The notes under the pieces were generated by a model. It was not told where the DNA came from, searched no databases, and saw only the letters and a list, made by a program, of their open reading frames with translations. The position numbers and the translations under genes were made by a program. Source: Patiriisocius marinistellae (GTDB taxonomy: Bacteria; Bacteroidota; Bacteroidia; Flavobacteriales; Flavobacteriaceae). Taken from it: a stretch of 64,000 nucleotides of DNA. The stretch lies in contig NZ_BKCF01000001.1 in assembly GCF_009014635.1 (NCBI RefSeq), positions 1,178,001-1,242,000 on the forward strand. The letters are read 5' to 3'. Positions 43,293 through 51,534 of this stretch are shown here, in pieces (the stretch's first letter is position 1; every line of letters begins with the position of its first letter).

Positions 43293-44722
43293 TTTTCAAC
43301 AACAACTAATGTGTCAAGGGCTAGCTTAAGTTTTAGTAGTTCTCCTATTTTTTTATGATTTTCTAGTCGTTGTTTTCCTCGAACAGAATTGTCCCAAGAA
43401 AGATTAAATACACTTAAAGTATCGGTTTTGTCAAAAGTTGTATTCACTCGCTTTGAATACCCAAAACTTTGCAACCCACTATATGTTATTTTTAGCTCTT
43501 TGCTTATTTGGTTAAAAGGAATACCTTTTTCTTTCACACTAAGTCTAGCAACTTCATTTTCTAAAAATGTAATACGGTCATCTTTATCACGAATTCTCTG
43601 TTCATTATTTACATATAATTCACTAAGGATGTCTGCTTTTAGGTTGCCGCTTATTTTTTCGGCAAGCTCACCGCTATTATCAGCACCTTGATATATTAAC
43701 AAATTTGATTCTCCTATTTTTTCTGAACCTTTTAATTTAGTTCTCCAGTCATCAATCGTTGCTTGAGGAACTGGGCGTCCAATTAAATAAATTTGAATGT
43801 CTTTGGATTTATAATTTTGGTCAAATTTGACCACTTCCGCACCTTCATACTGGATTATATCTTTGACAAATTCTTTAGTTTTATTGGTAAAAATTTGTTC
43901 TTGTAATAAATTATAAAATAAAATAACACTAGGGATTACTACAACAAGAGCAACTAAAGATGCTACTTGTGCTATACGTTTTCTACGTTGTGAATTTGCA
44001 TAGCGCACCAATGGAAAGCGTAATATTTTTGCAACTATAAAGGTTGCTAAAGCGATAAATACTGCATTGATGCAAAATAGATACATAGCACCTCCAGCAT
44101 AAGCCATATTACCAATCGCAAGACCGTAGCCCACTGTGCATAAAGGTGGCATTAAGGCTGTAGCAATAGCAACACCAAAAATAACACTAGCAATGGTGCC
44201 ACTTTTTGTTTTAGCTACTATGAGTCCCAACCCGCCAAAAATAGCTACTAAGACATCAAGGATTGTAGGGTATGTTCTTGCAACTAATTCGGGAGTTTCC
44301 TCAGTAAGTGGAGAAACCCAAAAATAAAATGTAGCAGTCATTACACTTAAAATAACCATTACGCCCAAGTTGATAAAAGAGCGTCTCATTGTTTCAATAT
44401 CATTAATCGCAACAGAGAGTCCTATCCCCACAATTGGTCCCATTAAAGGAGAGATTAACATGGCGCCAATTACAACAGCCGTACTACTTACGTTTAAGCC
44501 AATGGAGGCTATAAAAATACTAAATATTAAAATCCACGAGGTGTGCCCTTTAAATGAAATATCTTTTTTTACGGCTTCAATTGTAGCATCTCTGTCTGTG
44601 TCATTATGGATATCAAACAGGTCTGTAAAAAACTTTTTAACCCCTTCCCAGGCCGTCAGTTTTGTATGCTCAAATTCTTCTGGAGAAGAATTTGGGGTGA
44701 TTTCAATATCCTCTTTGCTCAT
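43289..44722 (-). CDS. DUF389 membrane protein
   Basis: 477 residues. After ~60 cytoplasmic residues there are about six membrane helices; the core motif SSTAVVIGAMLISPLMGPIV and VAIATALMPPLCTVGYGLAI is the DUF389 (TIGR00341-like) signature. A long soluble C-terminal part (about 245-477) carries a helical segment (ADILSELYVNNEQRIRDKDD) and a C-terminal beta region. Function unknown; transporter or channel roles are speculation. It is the last gene of the run XRE-sprT-manC-DUF389, 2 bp after manC. Confidence 0.9.
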   Translation of the reverse strand: MSKEDIEITPNSSPEEFEHTKLTAWEGVKKFFTDLFDIHNDTDRDATIEAVKKDISFKGHTSWILIFSIFIASIGLNVSSTAVVIGAMLISPLMGPIVGIGLSVAINDIETMRRSFINLGVMVILSVMTATFYFWVSPLTEETPELVARTYPTILDVLVAIFGGLGLIVAKTKSGTIASVIFGVAIATALMPPLCTVGYGLAIGNMAYAGGAMYLFCINAVFIALATFIVAKILRFPLVRYANSQRRKRIAQVASLVALVVVIPSVILFYNLLQEQIFTNKTKEFVKDIIQYEGAEVVKFDQNYKSKDIQIYLIGRPVPQATIDDWRTKLKGSEKIGESNLLIYQGADNSGELAEKISGNLKADILSELYVNNEQRIRDKDDRITFLENEVARLSVKEKGIPFNQISKELKITYSGLQSFGYSKRVNTTFDKTDTLSVFNLSWDNSVRGKQRLENHKKIGELLKLKLALDTLVVVEN

Positions 44723-44724
44723 AC

Positions 44725-45816
44725 TTATGTATATTTTTTACCGTGAGTGTTTTCAACTTCCACTAGTAGTTTTTTAATGTCTTGCTCTTTTTTCTTCGGA
44801 AATATTAATAACGTTTCAGCTTTATCTACAATTATATAATCATCAATGCCATCAACAACAATTAACTTTTCGGTTTCCGAATAAATCATATTCCCTTTTG
44901 CATCCGTCAACATGGGGATACCTCTCACAACAGCATTATCACCTTCATTTGTAGTCATCTTGTCGTGCAATGCGCCCCAAGTGCCTAAATCATTCCAATC
45001 AAATGTAGCTTTTTTTGTGAATACATTATTTGCTTTTTCCATAATTGCATAATCGATGGAAATATTTTCGGAAAGCTCATAATTTGTAGCAATAAAATCC
45101 TTTTCTTCTGTGGTGTTATACACAGGAATTCCTTCAGAAAACAAGGCGTGCATGACAGGTTCGTTTTTCTCAAATGCTTCAGAAATTGTTGCAACACTCC
45201 AAATAAAAATGCCTGCATTCCAAAGAAAATTTCCCTCGTTTAAAAATTTTTTCGCCGTCTCATAATCTGGTTTTTCTCTAAATTGTGCCACCCTTGAAAT
45301 TTCCGAAGTACTATTTTTATCAGCTTCAATATAGCCATAACCTGTATTTGGAAACGTTGGGTTGATGCCTAAAGTCATTAATATATTATCATGTTGCGCT
45401 GCGTCAAAACATTTTTGCACGTCATTTGCAAATGCGTCCTCGTCCTCAATCCAGTGGTCACTAGGTGCAACTAGCATTACCGCGTTAGGATTTTCCTTTT
45501 TAATTTTTAAAGCAGATAACAAAATACAAGGAGCTGTGTTGCGCATAGCAGGCTCAAGAACAACTTGTTTTTCTGAAATTTCTGGGAGTTGAGATAGCGT
45601 TAATTCAAGATAGCGTTCGTTAGTCAAAATCAAAATATTCTCTGACGGAATCAACTTATTGAGTCTAGAAAAGGTTTGTTGTAGCAAGGACTTTCCTGTG
45701 CCTAACATGTCATGAAACTGTTTAGGGAATGATGATGTGCTCACTGGCCAAAACCTAGAGCCAATACCACCTGCCATGATCACTGCGTAGTAATCTTTCG
45801 TAGTGCTTTCTTTCAT
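44725..45816 (-). CDS. manC: Mannose-1-phosphate guanylyltransferase
   Basis: 363 residues. It makes GDP-mannose from mannose-1-phosphate and GTP for surface polysaccharide. Nucleotidyltransferase motifs: VIMAGGIGSRFWPVSTSSFP (GTP binding), LVAPSDHW, FREKPDYETA, FLWNAGIFIWSV and FDWNDLGTW. It is the guanylyltransferase domain alone, without the isomerase domain of bifunctional enzymes. It lies between sprT (32 bp upstream) and the DUF389 gene (2 bp downstream). Two ATTTCCGAAG copies lie inside it (44794-44803 reverse, 45299-45308). Confidence 0.94.
   Translation of the reverse strand: MKESTTKDYYAVIMAGGIGSRFWPVSTSSFPKQFHDMLGTGKSLLQQTFSRLNKLIPSENILILTNERYLELTLSQLPEISEKQVVLEPAMRNTAPCILLSALKIKKENPNAVMLVAPSDHWIEDEDAFANDVQKCFDAAQHDNILMTLGINPTFPNTGYGYIEADKNSTSEISRVAQFREKPDYETAKKFLNEGNFLWNAGIFIWSVATISEAFEKNEPVMHALFSEGIPVYNTTEEKDFIATNYELSENISIDYAIMEKANNVFTKKATFDWNDLGTWGALHDKMTTNEGDNAVVRGIPMLTDAKGNMIYSETEKLIVVDGIDDYIIVDKAETLLIFPKKKEQDIKKLLVEVENTHGKKYT
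45289..45308 (+). repeat. 20-bp repeat copy inside manC
   Basis: Identical over 20 bp to 21121-21140, although this copy is coding (minus strand, reading through TSEISR) and the other is not. Confidence 0.8.
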
Positions 45817-45848
45817 ATTTTAATACTTCTAAAATTTAATTGCTGTAT

Positions 45849-46454
45849 TTACGCTTCGGTTTTTAAAAACTCTACTTCTGCATTTGGGTTAAATAAATAA
45901 ACTCTTCCAGTTGCTACTTCGAGGCATTCATAACGCTTAACTCGTTTATTTCCTCTTTTAAAAATTTTACCGTTATATAGTCTAAAAAGGCCATTAGCGG
46001 GTATCTCAAAGATATAATTTTTATCGTTTTCTGGGTCAAATTGTTTGAGCGCTAAAGATAAGCGTGCATCTGTATCACTGCTAGCTCTAGGGTTTTTAAA
46101 GTGCATTGCTAACAATGGTAATAATTGTGAAGGAAAAATCTCTGGTCGAATAAAGGGTAACATTAACTGCTGAAATGTAAACTTCCATTCCTTTCCGTGG
46201 GGCTTGATAGCTCTGCCGTATTTTTGAAAAGCGACCAAGTGGGCGATTTCATGAATTAAGGTAATGAAAAAACGATATTTATTAAGACTAGCGTTTACTG
46301 TAATTTGATGTTGCCCATTTGCCATTTTTCGATAGTCACCATGACGCGTGACGCGTTCATTAACAATTTTTAAATGAACGTTGTTTGCTTTGATAAGTGC
46401 AAAAGAAGCTTCAACAGCAGCTTGTGGAATGTATTTTGAAAGGACCTTTGTCAC
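45849..46454 (-). CDS. SprT-like metalloprotease domain protein
   Basis: 201 residues starting with GTG at 46454. Zinc-binding helix HEIAHLVAFQKYG (HExxH type) followed by KPHGKEWKFTFQQLM with the third ligand region. The C-terminal part (NYIFEIPANGLFRLYNGKIF, KRGNKRVKRYECLEVATGRV) is a zinc-ribbon-like or beta extension, without the four Cys of SprT itself. Members of this group are predicted DNA-protein crosslink or stress proteases. It begins 15 bp after the -1 frame tail of the XRE gene. Confidence 0.85.
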   Translation of the reverse strand: MTKVLSKYIPQAAVEASFALIKANNVHLKIVNERVTRHGDYRKMANGQHQITVNASLNKYRFFITLIHEIAHLVAFQKYGRAIKPHGKEWKFTFQQLMLPFIRPEIFPSQLLPLLAMHFKNPRASSDTDARLSLALKQFDPENDKNYIFEIPANGLFRLYNGKIFKRGNKRVKRYECLEVATGRVYLFNPNAEVEFLKTEA

Positions 46455-46469
46455 GGAGCTAAGATACGC

Positions 46470-46616
46470 TCAATCTTTAAAATTTCCTACTTTATTAGTT
46501 AAGGCAATTATGAGGTCATCTTTTTCTTTTAATCTAAGCTCATATTGTTCAATCAGTTTAGCAATCACTTTTGAGTCGCTTAATTGATCATCTCTATTAC
46601 TCCCATGGTATTTTTT
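46470..46616 (-). other. C-terminal helix of the XRE gene in the -1 frame
   Basis: After the slippery sequence A_AAA_AAT (A6 run, 46611-46616 on plus as T6) the -1 frame is open for 48 codons to a TGA at 46470-46472. It reads YHGSNRDDQLSDSKVIAK, then LIEQYELRLKEKDDLI and IALTNKVGNFKD. An IEQYELRLKEKD-type coiled helix is the usual C-terminus of such flavobacterial XRE proteins, so this stretch looks like real coding sequence. Confidence 0.65.
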
Positions 46617-46822
46617 AATAAAGCAATATCAAATAGATTTTCAGGATTACATTGGAAAATTTGACAAATTTTATTTAAATGGATGGACCAAGAATTTGTT
46701 TTTCCATTTTCTATTCTGGCATACGCAGCTTGCGAAATATTTAATAAATCGGCTGTCTCCTCTTGTGATAGCCCTTTTTGCTTGCGCAAAGCACGCAAGT
46801 TTTCCCCCACAATTAAATGCAT
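46580..46822 (-). CDS. XRE-family helix-turn-helix regulator, frame interrupted
   Basis: 80 residues in the uninterrupted frame. The DNA-binding domain spans residues 5-62: VGENLRALRKQKGLSQEETA, then LLNISQAAYARIENGKTNSW and KICQIFQCNPENLF, the standard Cro/CI fold. The last residues (KNTMGVIEMIN) do not look conserved; the natural C-terminal helix lies in the -1 frame after the A_AAA_AAT heptamer, giving a product of about 118 residues if the ribosome slips or if one base is restored. It is divergent from the Cys-rich peptide gene and first of the run with sprT. Its promoter carries an (ATT)8 tract. Confidence 0.8.
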   Translation of the reverse strand: MHLIVGENLRALRKQKGLSQEETADLLNISQAAYARIENGKTNSWSIHLNKICQIFQCNPENLFDIALLKNTMGVIEMIN

Positions 46823-46862
46823 AATATAGTATAATTTGTAGCTGGGGAGATAGCTCTTTTAT

Positions 46863-46870
46863 CAAAGTTA
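46863..46870 (-). promoter_or_regulatory. -7 box for the XRE gene, bordered by a triplet repeat
   Basis: Minus strand TAACTTTG, exact to TAnnTTTG. The region where the spacer and -33 box should lie is filled by the (ATT)8 tract. Confidence 0.45.
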
Positions 46871-46873
46871 CAT

Positions 46874-46897
46874 ATTATTATTATTATTATTATTATT
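46874..46897. repeat. (ATT)8 microsatellite in the XRE promoter
   Basis: Eight perfect ATT units in the divergent intergenic region, 4 bp upstream of the -7 box of the XRE gene. A change in repeat number would move any upstream promoter element by 3-bp steps. Confidence 0.9.
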
Positions 46898-46933
46898 GAG
46901 GTTAGTTAGTCTAAAATAGACTAACTTTAGTCT

Positions 46934-46965
46934 TGGTTAGAATAAGATAGTGCAAGTATCTTTAA
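46934..46965 (+). promoter_or_regulatory. Possible promoter of the Cys-rich peptide gene
   Basis: TTG (46934-46936), 21 bp, TATCTTTA (46958-46965, one base off TAnnTTTG); the ATG is 36 bp downstream. Confidence 0.45.
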
Positions 46966-47001
46966 TAGTTTTATTTCATAATAATTTAAAACCAAAATAT
47001 T

Positions 47002-47295
47002 ATGAAACAATTACTATTGATTATGTTTCTGTTTTGCGGATTAGTCTCCTTTAATTCTAATGAGAGTAATACAATTATAGAAACTGAAGAGTTAATCCAT
47101 GAACTTTGGGAAGTTGAAAGTGTATCATTTGTAAATGCTGAAGGTGTAGTATGTTGTACTGCGACTGCTACCTATAATGGAGTAGGGCAGGCGTCTTTTC
47201 AGTGTTGTGGAATGGCGGCTTGTGATTGTGCGCAAATGTTAGCGTGCAACTATATTATTAGTCAAGGTGGCTCATGTCCACAACATCAACAATAA
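47002..47295 (+). CDS. Secreted Cys-rich peptide of unknown function
   Basis: 97 residues. Signal peptide about 1-19 (MKQLLLIMFLFCGLVSFNS). The mature ~75 residues start acidic (ESNTIIETEELIHELWEVES) and continue with a Cys-rich region: VVCCTATATYNGVGQASFQC, then CGMAACDCAQMLACNY and GGSCPQHQQ. Eight cysteines fall in about 45 residues as CC, CC, CxC, C, C; four disulfides or a metal site are possible. No family recognised. It is followed by an attenuator-like hairpin, a GLPGLI gene and a TonB-receptor-like gene on the same strand. Confidence 0.75.
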   Translation: MKQLLLIMFLFCGLVSFNSNESNTIIETEELIHELWEVESVSFVNAEGVVCCTATATYNGVGQASFQCCGMAACDCAQMLACNYIISQGGSCPQHQQ

Positions 47296-47300
47296 TTTAA

Positions 47301-47326
47301 TTCCTCTCATTGCAAGGTGAGAGGAA
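47301..47326 (+). terminator. Attenuator-like hairpin between peptide and GLPGLI genes
   Basis: TTCCTCTCA pairs perfectly with TGAGAGGAA (9 bp, loop of 8), followed by a weak T-rich run. It could give more peptide transcript than downstream transcript. Confidence 0.55.
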
Positions 47327-47341
47327 CTTTACTCTTTAAAT

Positions 47342-48088
47342 ATGAGTTTAATAAAAACTATTTTTTTGCTATTAGTGTGCAGTATTTATGCTCAAAATAA
47401 TAATGAGCAATCGACTGTGCAAGTATCTTATTTACAAACGTTACAGCTTTATGGGCCAGGTTCAAAATATCAAACAAATGCACTTTTAACAATGAACTCT
47501 TTTAAATCAATTTATGAAATAGACCATACTAAAAGCTTGACAGAGGATAATGTAAATAACAAGAATGAAGATATAGTTATAGGATTATCATCAAAGGAAA
47601 ATGAGTTCGTATATAAAGATTTTTATAAAAATGAATCTTATTATGTGGAAACGGTAGAGTTTAAATTTATACACATAATTGATAGTCTTAATACGATGCG
47701 ATGGGAACTCAAAGAAGAGTTTGAGGAAATTTTTGGATTTAAATGTCAAAAAGCAATAACAAGTTACGGTGGTAGAAATTACATTGCTTTTTTTACTACT
47801 GAAATGGCTTTTGCAAATGGTCCGTGGAGATTTGATGGTCTTCCAGGTCTTATTCTTAATGTGACATCAGATGATTCTGTTTTTTCAATTTTAGCGACTT
47901 CTATTAAACTAGTTAATAAAAATGTTGAATTTGTAAATCCGTATGAAAATGAAATATCACTCGATTGGAATTCATTTTTATCATTCTATAGGCAAAGATA
48001 TGATGCCGTGATGAGAAATAGTATGGAATCTTGGGGTCCGTCTATGACCTTGCCAAAAAAAAATATAGTTGAGTATATTAAAAATTAA
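47342..48088 (+). CDS. GLPGLI family protein
   Basis: 248 residues. Signal peptide about 1-17 (ending IYAQ). The name-giving motif is present as FDGLPGLILNV near residue 171, preceded by a Cys-containing stretch (EIFGFKCQKAITSYGGRNYI) and AFFTTEMAFANGPWRF. The family (TIGR01200) is widespread in Bacteroidota, is periplasmic or outer-membrane associated and often sits beside TonB-dependent-receptor-like genes; its role is unknown. The receptor-like gene follows directly. Confidence 0.92.
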   Translation: MSLIKTIFLLLVCSIYAQNNNEQSTVQVSYLQTLQLYGPGSKYQTNALLTMNSFKSIYEIDHTKSLTEDNVNNKNEDIVIGLSSKENEFVYKDFYKNESYYVETVEFKFIHIIDSLNTMRWELKEEFEEIFGFKCQKAITSYGGRNYIAFFTTEMAFANGPWRFDGLPGLILNVTSDDSVFSILATSIKLVNKNVEFVNPYENEISLDWNSFLSFYRQRYDAVMRNSMESWGPSMTLPKKNIVEYIKN

Positions 48089-48194
48089 TTATTTGTTCTA
48101 TTGAAATATTTTCCGCAAATATTTCTTTTTAACTGTTTCGATTAATGTTAACGCACAAGCAGTAAAAGGGAAAGTAACTACAAATGACTCGTCC

Positions 48195-50738
48195 TTGCCT
48201 ATTGTGAATGCTACGATAATACTTAAAAGTGATATTGATTCTTCAACAATACTAGCCTACGATACTACAAACCTTCAAGGTTATTATGAAATAATTATTC
48301 CTAATAAGTTGTCTTCTTTTATTATTGAAATAACTTCATTGGGCTTCAAATCCGCCATACTAACTTTTAATGATTTTGACTTTAAAAGACTGTATGTCAA
48401 TGATGTTAGTTTGGATGCATCAGAAACTAAACTAGAAGAAATCTTCATTAAAGCAGAGAAAGCGGCCGTGCTTGTGAAAAATGACACAACTGTTTATAAT
48501 CCAGAAAAATTCAAAGATGGTTCTGAGCGTACCGTGGAAGATCTCATTGGAAAGTTGCCAGGTCTCGCGGTTAAAGAAAATGGGAAAATAACCTTTAAAG
48601 GTAAAGAGGTTGAAAGTGTATTACTGGACGGGGATAATTTATTTGATTCTAATTATACAATAGGAACGAAAAATATTGATGTTGATATGGTTGATACCCT
48701 TGAAGCAATAGAGAATTACATAGAGAATCCTTTACTTCATGGTATCGCAACTACAGATGCAATTGCTATAAACCTTGTGTTGAGAAAAGGAAAGACAGAT
48801 TTTTCTTCTACCTCAAATGTAGGCCTTGGTATTGAAAATAGAGCAGATTTGAATAGTAATATTTTAGGAATATCAAAACGTTTAAAGTCCTTTGCCACTT
48901 TCAGTTTTAATAATATAGGAGTCGAAAACAGTCCTTATAATTATTTTTCATCAAATAATTTTTCATTGGAAGATAGTAATGAAACTGATTTTAAAATGGA
49001 TAGACTTATTGACACAGGTTCTTTGAATCCAGACCTAGAAGATGAGAGGACTCGAATTAATAATAATGCATTTGCTAGTCTAAATTCGATATTTAATATT
49101 TCAGATAGAATAGGAACTAAAGTTAATTTTGATTATAAAAATGATATTCTTTCCAGAAATATATTGAATGAAACAAATTTTGAAAGTACAGAAAATTCGT
49201 CTGGTTTTATCGAAAATCAATCTTTTGAGAAGAAGCCTGAATTATATAATGTAAAAGTAGGAATAACCTATAAGTTATCTGATACTGAACTTTTAGAGGT
49301 TGACACAAAATTTAAGAATGAAGATATTGATTCAGATATTGATTTTTTCATTAATGATGTTAAACAGAATAGTGAAGTGAGAACAAGATTTCAACAATTC
49401 AAAACTGCTTCTAAATATACTAAAAAGGTGAGTAGGTCTAGCGCTGTTACTTCTTCGTTTAAATATAATAATGCTTCTTTAAATGAATCGTTATTTCTTT
49501 CACCAGATTTTAGATTTGATAATAACATTAGCAGTAATCAGCTTGTTAATTCCACGATTGACCATTTTAAATTTGATACTAATTATCTAAAAAGTAATGA
49601 TAGCTATAATTTCAAACTAGGCGTAGGGTACGATTCAAGAAAAAGTGATTTTGAATCATTATTAACAGAGGGTTCAGGAGTTAATATTTCAAATAATGAT
49701 TTTGTTTTTAGAATTCAAAATCCTTGGGTAGAAGGAAATATGAATTTCAAATGGTACAAATTTAATTTTAATAGTACGTTGAGAGTTGGTTATTTATCTC
49801 AATTTTTAGAAACAAGAGCTATTTCAAACGAAAAAATAAAAAAAAATAAATTTCAATTTTTTCCTCGTTTTAAAATTGGGTATAATATTAATAAAAAATC
49901 AAGTATTGATTTTAATGCAAACTACATTGAAAAGAGTACTAATGAGCTTTATCTTTTTGAAAATCCAATTTTCACATCAAATAGATTTGCAATTAAAAAC
50001 AAACCCTCTCTTGAAAATATTAAATCTCTAACAACTGATATTATGTTCCATTATAATAATTTTGTAGATTTATTTCAGTTTAATTTAGGTGCATCATATG
50101 TAACAAATTATAACAACTTTTTTTCGTTAATAGACATTGATAATCAATTTATCGTAAATACGAGAGAGGTAAGAGGTATTAGTTTTGACACCTTTTTAAT
50201 AGTGACTGGACTTGACAAATATGCTTCATTTATGAAGTCTAACGTAAGATTAAATGTTTCATACGGGATTAATTTTTTTGAGAATATAGTTGATAACTCA
50301 GATATTCGAGAAAATGAAAGTTATATTGGTCGAGCAGACTTAAATATTAAGACTGGCTTTCTTGGTATTATTAATTTTCAGAACAATGTTAAGTACAGTA
50401 ATGTTTTATTTTTTTTAAACAATAATGATAGGTTTGAATTTAGTTCTTTTCAAAATAAAACTTCTTTTTTCTTACGTCCATACAAAAGATTATTTTTTGA
50501 GACAAGTGTAAACTATTTTAAGCCAGATATAGATAGAAAAGAAGATTTCGTTTTTATTGACTCAGAACTTCGTTTAACTACAAAGAGTGGTGACGTGGAT
50601 TATTCTTTAATTTCAAAAAACATAACACCCAACAAAAGTATTTTTTCTCGTACTAGCGTGACAGATTTTTCTACGACTTTCTATTCCTACGAGATACAAG
50701 AACCTTATATATTATTTTCCGTTAGATTTAAAATTTAA
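48195..50738 (+). CDS. TonB-dependent-receptor-like outer-membrane protein, N-terminus split
   Basis: At least 847 residues. A carboxypeptidase-regulatory-like beta sandwich (LPIVNATIILKSDID ... NLQGYYEIIIPN) is followed by a plug-like region (RTVEDLIGKLPGLAVKENGK, ESVLLDGDNLFDSNYTIGTK) and a long barrel ending YEIQEPYILFSVRFKI. Coding clearly continues upstream of the TTG at 48195: the frame reads VNAQAVKGKVTTNDSS, the end of a signal peptide, up to a stop at 48102-48104 without a standard start. The front half of a signal peptide (MKYFPQIFLF) lies in another frame from TTG 48101, 12 bp after the GLPGLI stop; the frames meet at a T5 tract (48126-48130). Confidence 0.85.
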   Translation: MPIVNATIILKSDIDSSTILAYDTTNLQGYYEIIIPNKLSSFIIEITSLGFKSAILTFNDFDFKRLYVNDVSLDASETKLEEIFIKAEKAAVLVKNDTTVYNPEKFKDGSERTVEDLIGKLPGLAVKENGKITFKGKEVESVLLDGDNLFDSNYTIGTKNIDVDMVDTLEAIENYIENPLLHGIATTDAIAINLVLRKGKTDFSSTSNVGLGIENRADLNSNILGISKRLKSFATFSFNNIGVENSPYNYFSSNNFSLEDSNETDFKMDRLIDTGSLNPDLEDERTRINNNAFASLNSIFNISDRIGTKVNFDYKNDILSRNILNETNFESTENSSGFIENQSFEKKPELYNVKVGITYKLSDTELLEVDTKFKNEDIDSDIDFFINDVKQNSEVRTRFQQFKTASKYTKKVSRSSAVTSSFKYNNASLNESLFLSPDFRFDNNISSNQLVNSTIDHFKFDTNYLKSNDSYNFKLGVGYDSRKSDFESLLTEGSGVNISNNDFVFRIQNPWVEGNMNFKWYKFNFNSTLRVGYLSQFLETRAISNEKIKKNKFQFFPRFKIGYNINKKSSIDFNANYIEKSTNELYLFENPIFTSNRFAIKNKPSLENIKSLTTDIMFHYNNFVDLFQFNLGASYVTNYNNFFSLIDIDNQFIVNTREVRGISFDTFLIVTGLDKYASFMKSNVRLNVSYGINFFENIVDNSDIRENESYIGRADLNIKTGFLGIINFQNNVKYSNVLFFLNNNDRFEFSSFQNKTSFFLRPYKRLFFETSVNYFKPDIDRKEDFVFIDSELRLTTKSGDVDYSLISKNITPNKSIFSRTSVTDFSTTFYSYEIQEPYILFSVRFKI

Positions 50739-51418
50739 GGCGTACTACTAGAAACCTCTAACACTTTACCATTGTAAAACTTATTTCCCTTAATACTAAA
50801 GTCAATAATATACTTTGCCATTTCCTTTGCGCTAAGTGGCGCTTTATAGCCAGGAAAAGCTTCTTCGAGCATTTCGGTTTGTACTGATCCAAGAGCTAAT
50901 ACATTAAATTGAGGCCCTGTTTCTTTGTATTCTTCTGCAAGTACTTCTGTTAAAGTGATAATCGCTCCTTTGCTGCTGCTATATGCTGCAAGCCCAGGGA
51001 ATTTTGCACTCCCTCTCACACCTCCCATACTGCTAATGTTAACTACATGACCATCTTTTTTCATAAAAGGGAGTATTGCTTGCGTTAACGAAACAGCACC
51101 AAATACATTAACATCATAGCTAGTTTTAAAGTCTTCATATTTCAGTTTGTTGAAAGGCTTACTCACTAAATAACCAGAATTATTGATTAAAATATCAACA
51201 TGTCCCCAATGCTCTTTTACAAAAGCCGAAACTTTTTTAATATCCTTAGATTCTGTAATGTCGCAAGAAAAGCACGTGCAGTTAGAAATATCTAATCCTG
51301 AAATGGGTGCAGCATCTCTTGAAAGTGCTAAAACCTTATGACCACTGTCCTCTAACAACGCAACCATTTGATATCCTATACCACGACTTGTACCTGTAAT
51401 TATAATGTTTTTTGCCAT
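50735..51418 (-). CDS. SDR family oxidoreductase
   Basis: 227 residues, cytoplasmic. Short-chain dehydrogenase with the cofactor loop TGTSRGIGYQM at residue 8, NNSGYLV (NNAG-type), VNISSMGGVRGSAKFP, and the catalytic Tyr-Lys pair in YSSSKGAIITL; Ser of ISSM is the third catalytic residue. The Ala in the usual NNAG is replaced by Ser. Substrate not predictable. Its stop overlaps that of the convergent receptor gene by 4 bp. Confidence 0.93.
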   Translation of the reverse strand: MAKNIIITGTSRGIGYQMVALLEDSGHKVLALSRDAAPISGLDISNCTCFSCDITESKDIKKVSAFVKEHWGHVDILINNSGYLVSKPFNKLKYEDFKTSYDVNVFGAVSLTQAILPFMKKDGHVVNISSMGGVRGSAKFPGLAAYSSSKGAIITLTEVLAEEYKETGPQFNVLALGSVQTEMLEEAFPGYKAPLSAKEMAKYIIDFSIKGNKFYNGKVLEVSSSTP

Positions 51419-51472
51419 GAGATAAATATAAGAAATTCAATAATTAATAAACAGTTATCAATTAGCAATCAT

Positions 51473-51509
51473 AAAAAAAACCTACTAAATCTTCAAAATC
51501 TAATAGGTT
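51473..51509 (-). terminator. Terminator of the pdhA-pdhC unit
   Basis: AACCTA (51479-51484) pairs with TAGGTT (51504-51509) and on the minus strand is followed by eight T. It lies about 26 bp past the pdhC stop. Confidence 0.5.
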
Positions 51510-51534
51510 AATTATTTTAGAGTTTAATTATAAA

